DNA of 64,000 bases from Vanilla planifolia. Taxonomy: Eukaryota > Streptophyta > Magnoliopsida > Asparagales > Orchidaceae. This document shows, piece after piece, positions 1 to 11,700 of this stretch. The stretch spans positions 15,967,755-16,031,754 of the forward strand of contig CM043868.1 of the NCBI GenBank assembly GCA_023846275.1, in the 5' to 3' direction. The notes under the pieces are model-generated. The model saw nothing but the letters and a program-made list of their open reading frames with translations. It was not told the origin of the DNA and did not search any database. How positions within the stretch are numbered: position 1 is the stretch's first letter; each line of letters starts with the position of its first letter. Made by a program: the position numbers and the translations under genes.

Positions 1-3000
1 TATGGGAATTCATATTCTTTACATTTTTAATGCAACCAAACTTTCAAAAATTATATGACTACTTTAATACTTGTTGTTAATCAAATTTTATATTTTCATA
101 TTTACTTTAAAATTTCTCAACCTTATTTTGTAATTTAATAAATTATTATTTTAGAGCACTTAATTAAATCAAAATTATATTATTTCATTTGATGACATAT
201 TTCAATAATAATCTAAAATATTCTAACAAAAAATATTTATTACAAAAGCTTAGGATATTAAATTAAGAGATGATTATAACACAGAAATATATATGCATAC
301 ATGATTGCATACATATATATAAGATTACTCATTGGTGGTAAAAAAGAGATAACTTAATACATTGCTAGGATCACTACCAAGTGTTAGTATCATGTCTTAA
401 CAACAAGCAGATTAGGGCAACGTCATACCACCCTTTCTTTGCTAAGGTTCTCCTCAAATCCCCAAAATATAGAGGTGAGATCTATCACTATGAAAAAAAT
501 CCCCATAAAATCCTTTAAAATGCATGGAACAAAAATCCCCTAAATAGTATCCCAAAATGAGTTTGATTTTGTAACTAAAGGAAAGATGAAGGTGACAATT
601 TGGCCTTTTAATATAAGTTGTACTAGCTAAGGTAATTTTTTAATCACTTACAATAATTTGATCTGATCATCTCAAATAAGTGCTCATAAGGATAAGTCAA
701 TTATCCCATTACTACTTACATCACCTAAAATATTATAGGGTTCTCTCAAGGTTAATCTATTAAAAAAAAGAGAAGACAAATTAGCTTTTTTTATGTCTAG
801 ATTAAGTTGTGGCAAGCTAGAAAAATACATCAAACACATGAGGTTTGTTTGTATCCCTATAATTCTCTTTACACCAAAGTTTATTGTAACAATCATATCC
901 ATTATCAATCTAAATATTTCTTATACATGTTCATTAAGACCTCTTTACTAAGATGTTCATCTAGAAGATTTCACATCAACATTTATATTAATGTTACAAA
1001 ATATAGTAAAATTATCTCAATCAAAATTATAATGACTATATGACCTTTTAAGATGTTAAACATATATAACATAACAAAATATAACCATAAGTACACTATC
1101 TCATACAAATAAACTTACAATTGAAATATATAAAATCACATACATAAAAATGATATTGTCCCTAGATGTGTAGATGTCATCTATAACATTCACTTAATGT
1201 TTATAATGTCATAAGCATCATCATGTCACCTCCATAACATTCTTGAGTTCCACTCATGTAAAAGCTTAATAAATCATGTAGTGTTGTCACACATTTGGAT
1301 CTTAATGAAGGAGGTTATAGCTACATTATGTTTTCATTTTTTTGGGATTAATTGTGATGCGTTTGCAATATTGTTATGTTGTATTCATATATATCTTATA
1401 TTTTTGGAGCTAGCAATAATGTTCTTATGAATCATTAATTTCTCGACCAAGATATTAGATAGATTGAGTGGTCATTAGCAAGAAACATTTTGTCTTCTTT
1501 AAATGTTTCAATTGCATCCTAGAGCCATTTCTAATTGCTAGAATTTATTTCTAATTACTCTAGATGATATTGTAATTTCAAACATTTTGCCATATTTCTA
1601 ATAATGTTTGACTACTACTTAACTAGTCCATGTTGGTGCGAAGGTTTTAGGATTTATATGATATTTAAGTAGGTACTATACTCACTTTTGATGTTGAAGC
1701 AACAATCCAAGGTGATGCAAATGAATATATTATATTAAATGACTATATACTCTTGTTAAAACCGTTTAAAGTGGTCTAAGACCACCCCATGTAAGCTCAC
1801 TTGAATCATCCCCTTAAGTTCAATGATCACACCATGTGATCCATCATGAATTGCTTTATGTGGTACATAACCACCTTAGGACAACTTAGTTTTGAAAATT
1901 TAGGGTAGTTTGGAGATTCAATTATTCTCTATATTTTCTTCTTTTAAAACTCTATAAAATTTTTATAAGAAGCATCTTTTAATCAACTTTATGAAATTTC
2001 TATAATGTGCTTATTGGTTTTTGTATTTTTCTATGAATTTTAAGTGATTATGTTGATTATGCTTAAAATATAAGAAGCATAGTGCATTGACTCTATTCTT
2101 CTAACTAATTCAATTCTTTGGTCATCATTGTAATGATATAAGAGAACAAAACTAATCTATTTAGGTTTAATATATTGATCCACAGGCCACACCATAATTC
2201 TTTTATGTCTTTCTTTCATGATTTTCATAGACTTAATTTGGAATAATAAAAAGAAAATATTACTTTGTATAATGTTGTCTCTATATATAATAAGTTAAGC
2301 CAAATTATGGTAACTTAGATCAAGTTTTATATAGCTTTACAATTTATTTGAAGTCTTAGTCTTGCATTATTTGTGGGTAAGTTTCAACTCTAACAAGATC
2401 TATGTCTAAAGTAAATAAACCCATGAACAATATGGAAAATCTTTAGTCACCTAAATCAATTCTAATTTGTCTTAAAAATTAAAGACTAATTCTTTTTTTT
2501 TTGTGAGGACCATAAGATTGGCATTCAATACCATTAGAAATTCCCTTATTTAGGTGATCAAATAAATCCTACAATTTTATACCAATTTGATATTCATATT
2601 TCAAAAAATTATCAAAATAGTTTCTAATGGCAATCACCACTTTTTTATTATACAACATGAGTAAGTGTATGCTCATTAGGATCTATTATTTCTATTATGT
2701 GTACATTAATAACTAAAGGAATTCAAAAAATCTCCAATAATCATGACTTTGAAAATTTAAATAAGAAAGACAATTCATGATAATATTTTATGAAATTTAA
2801 AACACTAAGAAAACAATAAGACATCTCAAATCTCAAGTGCATTTTAAGAAATTTAAAGGCTTAGACCAATGAGAGAATCTCAAACATATCATTTATCATA
2901 ACAATCAGTTATGCATATTCGTACTATTTTTTTTAATATTACATCATCTACTATATTGTTATCATTTTTAGGTTTCTAATAATCAAATTAGATTTTTGAA

Positions 3001-3212
3001 ATATGTTTTGGTATAATTTTTTAATATTTTATAATATTTATTATATTTGTATTGTTATTTCTATTTATGTTGCAATAATGTTGTCGCATTTTTATACCAA
3101 TGTTTTAAGATATAGTTTATCTAGGTATTCAAAAATTTTAGATGAATATCACCATTTTCATTTTGTCATTAAAATTTTATATGATTTATTATTATTTTGA
3201 TTCTATCACAAC
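1..3212. other. AT-rich intergenic DNA, no gene seen
   Basis: Open frames here are all under 80 codons, low-complexity and unlike any family I recognise. I see no splice-consistent exon chain, no RNA gene and no retrotransposon motif. It is probably decayed repeat sequence. Confidence 0.6.
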
Positions 3213-3214
3213 TA

Positions 3215-3295
<81 letters not shown>
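3213..3295. repeat. (ATT)n microsatellite
   Basis: About 27 nearly perfect copies of a TTA/ATT trinucleotide run without interruption. This length is typical of a highly polymorphic plant microsatellite. It lies about 0.5 kb beyond the 3' end of the MYB gene and has no coding role. Confidence 0.95.
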
Positions 3296-3296
<1 letters not shown>

Positions 3297-3820
3297 AATA
3301 ATGTATTGCTATTTACCACATATAATATCATAATTTTATAAAGTTAGAACATATAAATATGCCCAACTTTGACTACTTTTGAAATACTCATTTAAAAATT
3401 TTCAAGTTAATACTAATAAATGTCATTAAATGTTTGGCAATAAAACACTAAATTTGTTATTAAATTTTAAAAAACATGACATGTTTACAAAAGCAATCTA
3501 AAACTTTGTTTTTATTAGAATGTTACTTTTATTTATTTTGACCCCAAAAAAAGTTTTTTTTACCATTTATGCACAAGGGGAATGAAAGAGCTTAGTCAAT
3601 AGTAATCTTTCTGATAATAGTATAATCTCCATAACAAAACCCTAATTTTACTATAAAAGTTTTAGATTGCAGAGTAAATTGCTTCATTTGTTTCATCAAG
3701 GTTGTTAATTTAACCTTGGGAATTATAAAAATCTGTGCACAAGGCAAAAACATATACTGTGGAAAAAAAAATTAAAAAAGTGATGGTTTGCTTTTAACAG
3801 CAGCCACCGAGGGATGAATA
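3296..3820. other. 3' flank of the MYB gene
   Basis: AT-rich sequence directly downstream of the MYB stop codon, on the minus strand. It should contain the 3' untranslated region. A cluster of AATAAA-like hexamers, read on the minus strand, lies near 3530-3540 and could serve as polyadenylation signal. Nothing else is recognisable. Confidence 0.4.
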
Positions 3821-4699
3821 CTACGGCAGCTCTTCGAGATCTGCTTGCATGAGGATCCTAAACCAGAAACCCATATTATCCTCCATCGCCGAATCGGCGG
3901 AACAGAAGGACCAATCCAGTTCACTTGGACCAGAGTGGGCTGACTCCAACGGCGCTGGAGAGCCCTCCATGAACAACGTCTCTTTCCAAAAACTTTCGTC
4001 GATCTCCAGAAATCCGAGATCGTCTGTTCGATTGTCTTCCCCCGTAGATGCTGACGATTCGGCGGCCGATCCGGAGAGGTCGCTTATTAAAGACTGAGTT
4101 GGCGATAGAGGGGAAAAACCCCTGTTTTGGTTCATGTAAATTTCTGTCTGGGTCTTCGGTTTAGATTCCTGTGGGCTCTGGTTTGTCTTCAATCTCTTCT
4201 TGATGTGTGTGTGCCATACGTTCTTGATCTCGTTGTCGGTTCTTCCCGGTAGCCTCGCTGCAATTGCAGACCATCTGTGGAGACATTCCAACAGAGATAA
4301 GTGATGGGTTTTTCCTCTCTTACAGCATACCAAGAAGTGTATTTAAGCTGTTGACACTTGCCTGTTTCCGAGCAACTCGTGCAAGGTGATGATCGTGTCT
4401 TCTTCTTCCTTTGTAAAGTTGCCTCTTTTGATATCAGGCCGGAGATAGTTCGTCCAGCGGAGCCTGCAGCTCTTCCCGCACCTCGCAAGGCCTGAAGGAG
4501 ACAATGGGGGGTTAAACAGGGCTGAGCAACTAGATGTTTTCCTTGGAGAAGACGAATGGTGTTTACCAGCTTGTTTGGGAAGTGCTCTCCAGTTTCCATG
4601 ACCGTACTTTTGTATGTGTGATATGAGAATCTGATCCTCTTCTGCACTCCAGGGTCCCTTCTTCAAACCCATCTTCTCACAGCAAGGAGCTCTCCCCAT
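3821..4699 (-). CDS. R2R3-MYB transcription factor, subgroup 2 (MYB13/14/15-like)
   Basis: Nuclear DNA-binding protein of 238 residues in three exons: 4567-4699, 4362-4491 and 3821-4274. The first two exons are 133 and 130 nt, the canonical R2R3-MYB sizes, and splice phases close without a stop. It begins [10 protein letters not shown]2 tryptophans are W17, W37 and W57; R3 has F70, W89 and W108; the [11 protein letters not shown] helix is intact. The bHLH-interaction signature in R3 is absent. The C-terminal motif IDESFWKE (about 179-186) is the mark of subgroup 2, and a second hydrophobic block, [16 protein letters not shown], ends the protein. Known members (MYB13, 14, 15) act in cold, drought and defence responses and in phenylpropanoid or stilbene control; that role is inferred from family. 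Intron 2 has a GC donor. An in-frame ATG 60 nt upstream could add 20 residues, but the family start at 4699 is preferred. Which paralogue (13, 14 or 15) is not settled. Confidence 0.93.
4275..4361 (-). other. GC-AG intron 2 of the MYB gene
   Basis: The 87-nt intron starts with GC in the context AG|GCAAGT and ends CCACAG. Splicing here restores the invariant [13 protein letters not shown] segment of R3. The nearest GT (four bases further in) would shift the frame, so the non-canonical donor is required. AG|GCAAGT is the best-matching form known for U2-type GC donors. Confidence 0.9.
4492..4566 (-). other. Intron 1 of the MYB gene
   Basis: A 75-nt GT-AG intron. The donor reads GCTG|GTAAAC and the acceptor CTTCAG. 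It splits the glycine codon of [11 protein letters not shown], the conserved first intron position of plant R2R3-MYB genes. The intron is open in frame, so retention would insert residues into R2 and should disrupt DNA binding. Confidence 0.92.
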
Positions 4700-4818
4700 C
4701 TTTGATATGGGTACTTTCTTCTCTGCTTGCTTTCCTTTGTTCCCTGCTGCCTGAGCCAATGGTGGAACTTGTAAGCGTAAACGGGTTGGAAGACGGAGAC
4801 TTTGTTTGCTGTCTTGGG

Positions 4819-4824
4819 TTTATA
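4819..4824 (-). promoter_or_regulatory. Probable TATA box of the MYB gene
   Basis: On the minus strand the sequence reads ACATATAAACCC, a good plant TATA context, 120 nt upstream of the MYB start codon. A start site about 30 nt downstream would give a leader of roughly 90 nt. This is an inference from motif and spacing only. Confidence 0.5.
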
Positions 4825-4961
4825 TGTGTTGCCATGGGAATGAAACGCGGAAAAACGTGCTGAACGGTGGAAGGAAGAAGGAAACCCACCTCACTAAAGG
4901 AAAGGAGCTCTAAGCTGTATTAAAGTGTGATATTATACTTTATTATTTTGGTGGCCATATT

Positions 4962-4998
4962 GGTCAAGATGGTTGTTTTCACGGGTCGACCAGGTCAA
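4962..4998 (-). promoter_or_regulatory. Two W-box cores (TTGACC) upstream of the MYB gene
   Basis: TTGACC occurs twice on the minus strand, at 4962-4967 and 4993-4998, about 265 and 295 nt upstream of the start codon. W-boxes bind WRKY factors. Closely spaced pairs are common in defence- and stress-responsive promoters, which fits a subgroup 2 MYB. Whether WRKY factors bind here is untested. Confidence 0.4.
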
Positions 4999-5752
4999 TA
5001 CGAACTGGTTCATCCACCATTACTTAACAGAGGTATCGAAAGATCTGGGCCGTCAAAAGGCTGATTCTTTTTAATTTGGTTTGGTAACTCATCATTAGAA
5101 AGAAGACGTGTCATTTTTCTCTTCTTAATTACATTGCAATTACGACATTTTATATTAAAAAACATAAATAAAAACTTCAATTCAAAATAAAACTCTTCCT
5201 AGCTATTCTTAATAAAAAAGAGATTTAAAAATTAAAAAAAAAAAAGTATATTAAAAAATATTGACAAAACTGCATTTCCTCGCATAATTAAACTAAAGTT
5301 GGGCATTTTTTTCCTTGATAATGGATGGACGATGCGGACCTAAAAAGAAAGTTAGGCATCAAAAGTTTGGTATTTTAATTTGGCAAAGTAATTATTTGTA
5401 TTTTAAATAATTCTATACACATTAAATTTCGAGATTTATGCGTATTTTGGATTATAGATATCACTATGGGCTTCATTAATCACCAGAAAATGAGCTTTTG
5501 TTTTTATAAATTCATCTGAATTCTTAGTATCACAATATTTTTAAATTTTAATTTTATAAAAAATTTAAAAGTATTAAAAAGAAAAAAAATAAATAAATAT
5601 TCATAATCACTAGATTTGTCTATTTTTGTTGTCAATGTCTATATGAGTTCTGCAATGTGAAACGTTCGTGTGAACATGCATGTGGGTAAAAGAGCACTAT
5701 AAAAATCGTGTCAACACGCGCCGTTCGCGCAGTCAGCCACCAGGGTCATCGG

Positions 5753-5758
5753 CACGTG
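5753..5758. promoter_or_regulatory. G-box (CACGTG)
   Basis: A perfect palindromic CACGTG lies about 1.05 kb upstream of the MYB start, in a short GC-rich island (about 5700-5760) that stands out from very AT-rich surroundings. G-boxes bind bZIP and bHLH factors. A functional link to the MYB gene is conjecture. Confidence 0.35.
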
Positions 5759-5799
5759 AAGAATAAATTCTTTAAAAAATTATATTCACAGCTTCATAT

Positions 5800-8700
5800 T
5801 TTAAATATTTTGATGACGTGATAAAAAAAATAAAATTTTAAAAAATAAATTAATATCATTTTATCTTTTTTTTTTTTTGTAAAATTATGTTTTTCAGAAA
5901 TAATTTTAACGTGGCTTAATTTAAATGGACTAATCTGCAAACGTTGAAAGCTAGCAGTTTACATAATTTTATCGCGAAGTACAAAGGACAAAATGAAAAA
6001 TAAAATATATATTTTTATATTGGATAGTGCTGTTTGTTGCGTTGACAGACGTAGTCTTGGGGTCCCACATTATATGGTGGCTTCCTGTGAGAATTCAACC
6101 ATTCGCCGCTAAATAAATAATATAAAATGTTTTTGGAAAGGGAGAAAACAATAAAACAGTCAATCTATTTACAGCGTTGAATTTTGGTGCTTGTTTTTTA
6201 TTTGAATAAAAGACGATTTTTTATGATTTTAAATAATAGTTTTAATTTTGATTTTTTTTAATTTTAAAATAAATTTAATAAAATTATAGATATTTTAAAT
6301 TATATTCATTTTAAAAATTATAAAAATATCAAAAATTTACTTTACAGACAAATCATAAAAAAATCATTTTAAAATACAAAATATATTACTTAAAAATACA
6401 ATATATCTATCATAAAAATAAAATATATTATTTAAAATCATATCTTACAAGAAAAATCATACTTTTCAACAAAATTAAATTATATAAAAAGTCAGATTTT
6501 CTCAATACAATAACATTAAAAAATTTTTATTTAAAAAGAAATCAGTTATCTTAAAATCTTATTTTTAAAATTATTTTTGTATAATATTTGATTTTATAAA
6601 ATGAAATCTGATTTTAAAATTAAATCAAGCTCTTTAAATAAAATAAGATTTTATTAAATCATATTTTATTTATAAAATAAGGTATTATTTTAAAATAAAA
6701 TTATTTTTTTAATCTTATTTGTGTATAGTTTCAAGTATAGTACGAAACTCTTATAAAAGTACCTTAATTATTTATAAAAAATCATTTATCAATAAAGTCA
6801 ACATAAATGAAGGATGGAACTTTTGTCTTCATCATACTCAAACATAATGGTAAATGTCAAAGAAACATATAAAAATAAAAACTATATTTTTGTATAACTC
6901 ACTTAAGACAATTTTGACTTTTTTATTTTGCTAAATCTATTATTTAAGTTAAAAGAAACATCATTCTAATTCCTGCACTTATGCGAGCTTTGTCTTTTTT
7001 TGTAAGATCTTATTGAAAAGGGCTCCCTTAACAAGGATTTTTACCCCTTCAAGAAGGTTATCATCTACTATTTCATATTTCTTTCTTCAATTATCTCTCT
7101 CTCTAATATTTTTGTTGAATTGTTCTTAATGACCATGCTCTTAATTTCTTAATTTTTTTTTTGTAATAATATATTAGTCATTCTTCATCCACAAGATTAA
7201 CAAATCTCTTATGCATGACGAATACCATCCTTGACATTAGCATCTATTATGTATTATTTTTAACACCACAAATTAATCACATAAATATAAGCCAATGCCT
7301 CGTTGCATATTTCTTATTTTAACTTTGAAGATGTTTTTTTTATTTTCTTTATTTCTTATTTGTATATTTATCTTTAAGCACAAACCACGATGGCAAGGTT
7401 AGCAATTTGCCATGATTAATTAGATTACTAGTTATTTATTAACCTTTAAAAGCAATCTTTTTGACTTTCAACCTTTCTAATTATCCACAAAGCAACTTTT
7501 TTTATGTGATAGTCCCATACCAATTGATATCAATCATGTGTGTGAGACATCATAATGTTTACAATCCAATAGTAAGGAATGATGGTCAGACAAAAACTTA
7601 ATCAATCCATTCCTATAAAAAAAATTATATATTATCATATATTTTAAAACTAACATACCCAATGATTATTTAAAATATTTAAAATAAATATTCACATCTA
7701 AAAGTTTACAACATAACTAAGTCATGTCAAATCACAAAATATTAAGTAAAGCTATCATTATAAAATATTTGAGATATACATCATAATGCTCATATAAAGT
7801 CGTAATAATGTACATCCATCTCCTTTGAACAGACTATTGAATATGACTCATATCCATCTTCTTATAATTCTCATCTTAATGTGATGTAAAAATATAATAT
7901 ATGATATTAGTATTAATGATATTCTAAAAACTCAATAGATAAATTCATAAGATACTAAAAATAATATAATATGTCAAAATAAAAGTGATATATAAAAATT
8001 AATATGATAAATCTCTATGATTTAAGTAGTAGAAATATATGAAAAACTATTCTCATATTGTTTATTCATCCAAATTTCTCATGAAACTATTAAAATAATG
8101 TATGTTATATTTTTTATTTTTTAAAGCCATATTTCTCTTATAATCATTATTTTTGCCTTCCAAGAATATCTAATATCATATCCAAAGGCTCATACTTATA
8201 GGTGTAAATTTAGTCGACATTTAAATCATATAAATATATAATCTCAGTCATTATAACTTGTTGTCATGCATAATATACTAATGTCAAAATACATAAATAA
8301 GATATGGATGTAAAGTAGTATCATCCTACATAAATTACTTATGATAAATCATATTGAGATCATATTATAAATATTATCGATCAAATCAAGATATGATCCC
8401 AAATCAATACTCATAATCCTATACAAAATATTGACAACAAATCTCAAATTATACTTTTATGAGCAAAAAGATAATGTAAAATGTCTCATGAAAATCAATT
8501 TTATATATTATGTCAATTCCCAAATTATAAATTTATTTCATGTATTATGCCATAAAACCAAAGTAATATCATATTATCATTTTTTCTTATTATTTATTCC
8601 ATATCAAAACCATCTTTTTTCTTGTTTATAAATAAATCATGTAAATAGAATATGACATCCCAAAAACTCTCATATGAAATGATAAGATAAATTATTAATA

Positions 8701-11700
8701 AAATCCATCTGATAATACTCCAATTATAAAACATGTTAATAAATAATTTAATATTATATTTATATTATAATTATTAAAATTTTTTACTTAAACTAAAGGT
8801 GAAAAAGCCTTTCCAACTTCTCTTTCATCTTGATTCCTTAAAAATACTATTATATTTATATTAATCACTAAATTATTTATTTTAATTTATTCCATATTCT
8901 TTTATATGATTATTTGACTCCAAAATATCATCTTATAATTTCTCTCTTATCATAGTGCTAACATATTATATATTATACCCTATATGCTATATATTCCTAT
9001 TTTTTTTAATCAATTAATCTTATATTATAATCAATGCATAGTACTTTTAATATAATATGTCATATTACAATCCTACAAAATCTTAATATTTCTTACTTTT
9101 TATTATTTTTCAACTAACATATCATACATTGAGTCAAACATATGATATGTACAATTTAATATATAATATGTTACTTCGAACAAACTCTATGAACATGTCT
9201 TATACTTGCTTTTCTTCATATAACATATTATACATTGAAGTTAGTACACAATATGTCTAATTAAAGACTCCATATATAATCTCATTGAACCTTATTCTCT
9301 ACACCAACATAAACTTATTTTATTATACATCGGGACTAGCATATGTTGTGTTTCCTTTATAAGCAACTCAATTTCTTTACAATTCAATTCCAAACTTGCT
9401 TAAACCTTTAAATAATATTTTTACTGCTTATAAACAAAAAAATTAGTTAGGAGAGACTTATGTAATTAGATCTCAACCAAGGTCTGACAATAAAATGATG
9501 GAGGTTTCAAATTATGATTCGACTATTTAAATCACGACTTGAATAACTTTCGATTACAAGTTGGGTGTTGTGCACATATGCACTTGGAGAAACTATAACT
9601 TATGAGAAATATAAAATCAAGCCAAAATCTTCTTTACTTTCCATTTTATACAATATATTAACAGATTAAAGAAAAACATCTCAATTAAAGACAAAAATTA
9701 TGAAAATACCTCTATTTAATAAAATAATAAAAAATATAAAAAAATGTGTACAAAATAACTAAAAATTCATAATGACCTTATAAATAATATATTATAACCT
9801 ACAATCAACTAAAAATAAGAAATAAATAAGAAAAATCTTGTATGCCATATTGAGTCTTGACTCAGTACCATCCATCCATTAATATAAAATGTACTACATT
9901 AATTCAATGTATTAAAAGAAATATTGTCTCATACAATTGTATTCAATTGAATCATCATCAAGCTAAGCATCAATTTTTATAAGTTTTCTAAAAAATCAAA
10001 ACATTAGGTAAGTGATGTTTCTTTTATTACATTTGAAAGTTGAGAGGAACAAAGTAGGTCGCATAAACAATACAAGATAAAAGTTAGTAAACAAAATACT
10101 TAAGTAAATAGATATTTAAGAATTGCTAATCAAATTTGTCATTAGTAAAGTTTACTTATACTTTTTTTCATGCACTAGTTTTTCATAAAATAGAGAATAC
10201 TCAACATCAAAGATATTTTTATTAATAAGAATTAAATACTAGGGATAAATTTAAAGCATATATAGTAATATCTATGTTCTTATATGATTCAAATATTTTC
10301 TCTTCGAATTTTAAATTATGAAAGGATATAATATTTTCACTAAATATACATTAGTATATGATCGCTCTCAAATTTCATTAAAAGCTTAATTTGTTTTGTT
10401 GGTCTAGATTATTTAAAATTATTAAACCTAATTATTACTTAATTAAATTAAATATATAATAAAAATAATTTTAAGATGTACATAAAAAAGAAGTAATAGT
10501 ATACATAAATGTGTTTAAAATATTTTCAAGAATGTTAAACCTTAGGTTCTAGTTCTTATAAGTTAATTTTTTCTCTATTATTTCATCTTTATCAATAATA
10601 TGATTAATATCTTTTAAGTTAGTCTTTTATGTCTTCTATTTTTCTTCTTTAAGAAGAATAGTTTTTTCTTTTTGATATTCTAATTCCTCTTGTTACTCCT
10701 CAAAGTTTAAATATTTGTACCGATAGCTTGTATGTTGAATCTTCTTATAGTTACAACAAATTTTAGTTTCATTCTTAATATTTTTTTTCAAATGATGTTC
10801 TTAGGTATTTGAGTTTTAAATGAACATAAATTAGGCTTAGTAAGTTTCTTAAGTATTTTTATAGATGAGTTTAGTGATTTTATATTTAATATTTATAGGT
10901 ATTTAAGTTTGAAATCTTGCTTAAGTCTCAAAAATAAATCTTTTGGTTAATTGCCAATCTTTATTAAGATAATCAACCATAACTATTAAATATTTAAATA
11001 TATTCGAGTATTTCATCATAAATAGAATCATATTATTTTAAAATATATAATTATTTATATAATATCTTATCATGGTATCTAAAAATTTGTAAGATTTGTG
11101 AAAAATTTTCCTACTATACGCTTAGCCATTATAGCTTCTAATTTATTTAGTTTTTCATTTATAGTAGTATTAAATACATTAAGGTTTTCATTTGGTTATG
11201 TCTGAGATGAATGATAAATAAAATGTATGATTAAAATATTAAAATCTTTTTTTGTGCTTTTTTCAATTAAAATAATAATGTAAATGAATTGATATCAATA
11301 TAATTAAATTAATTAAATGATTCTTAACTATGAAGAAAAATTATATGACCTTTTTTAAAAGAACATACTAAGATTAATAACAAAAAGATACTAACATAAT
11401 TACAAAAATTATTCTCCATAGAAGCTTAACTTAAGCACTAAAACTAACACCATTTTAAGTGAGTTAAAGAAATTAAAATATAACATTTCCTTAGTTATCA
11501 CTCAAAGGTTTCAAGATAAGTTCACTCGAGGCTATAACTAGGCTTTCAAATCAAGTTAAATCTAAGGAGTGTTATCACTATAATTTATAGATTTATAAAG
11601 AAATATACTAATCTTAAAGTTGAAATTATTTATCAAATGAAAGAAAAATATATTTCAAGAATTTTAAGATTACCGCTTTTATAGAATAATTGATTATTAA

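Noticed and set aside
3849-4097. Plus-strand open frame of 82 codons
   Set aside because: It is the antisense shadow of MYB exon 3, whose minus-strand frame carries the family motifs.
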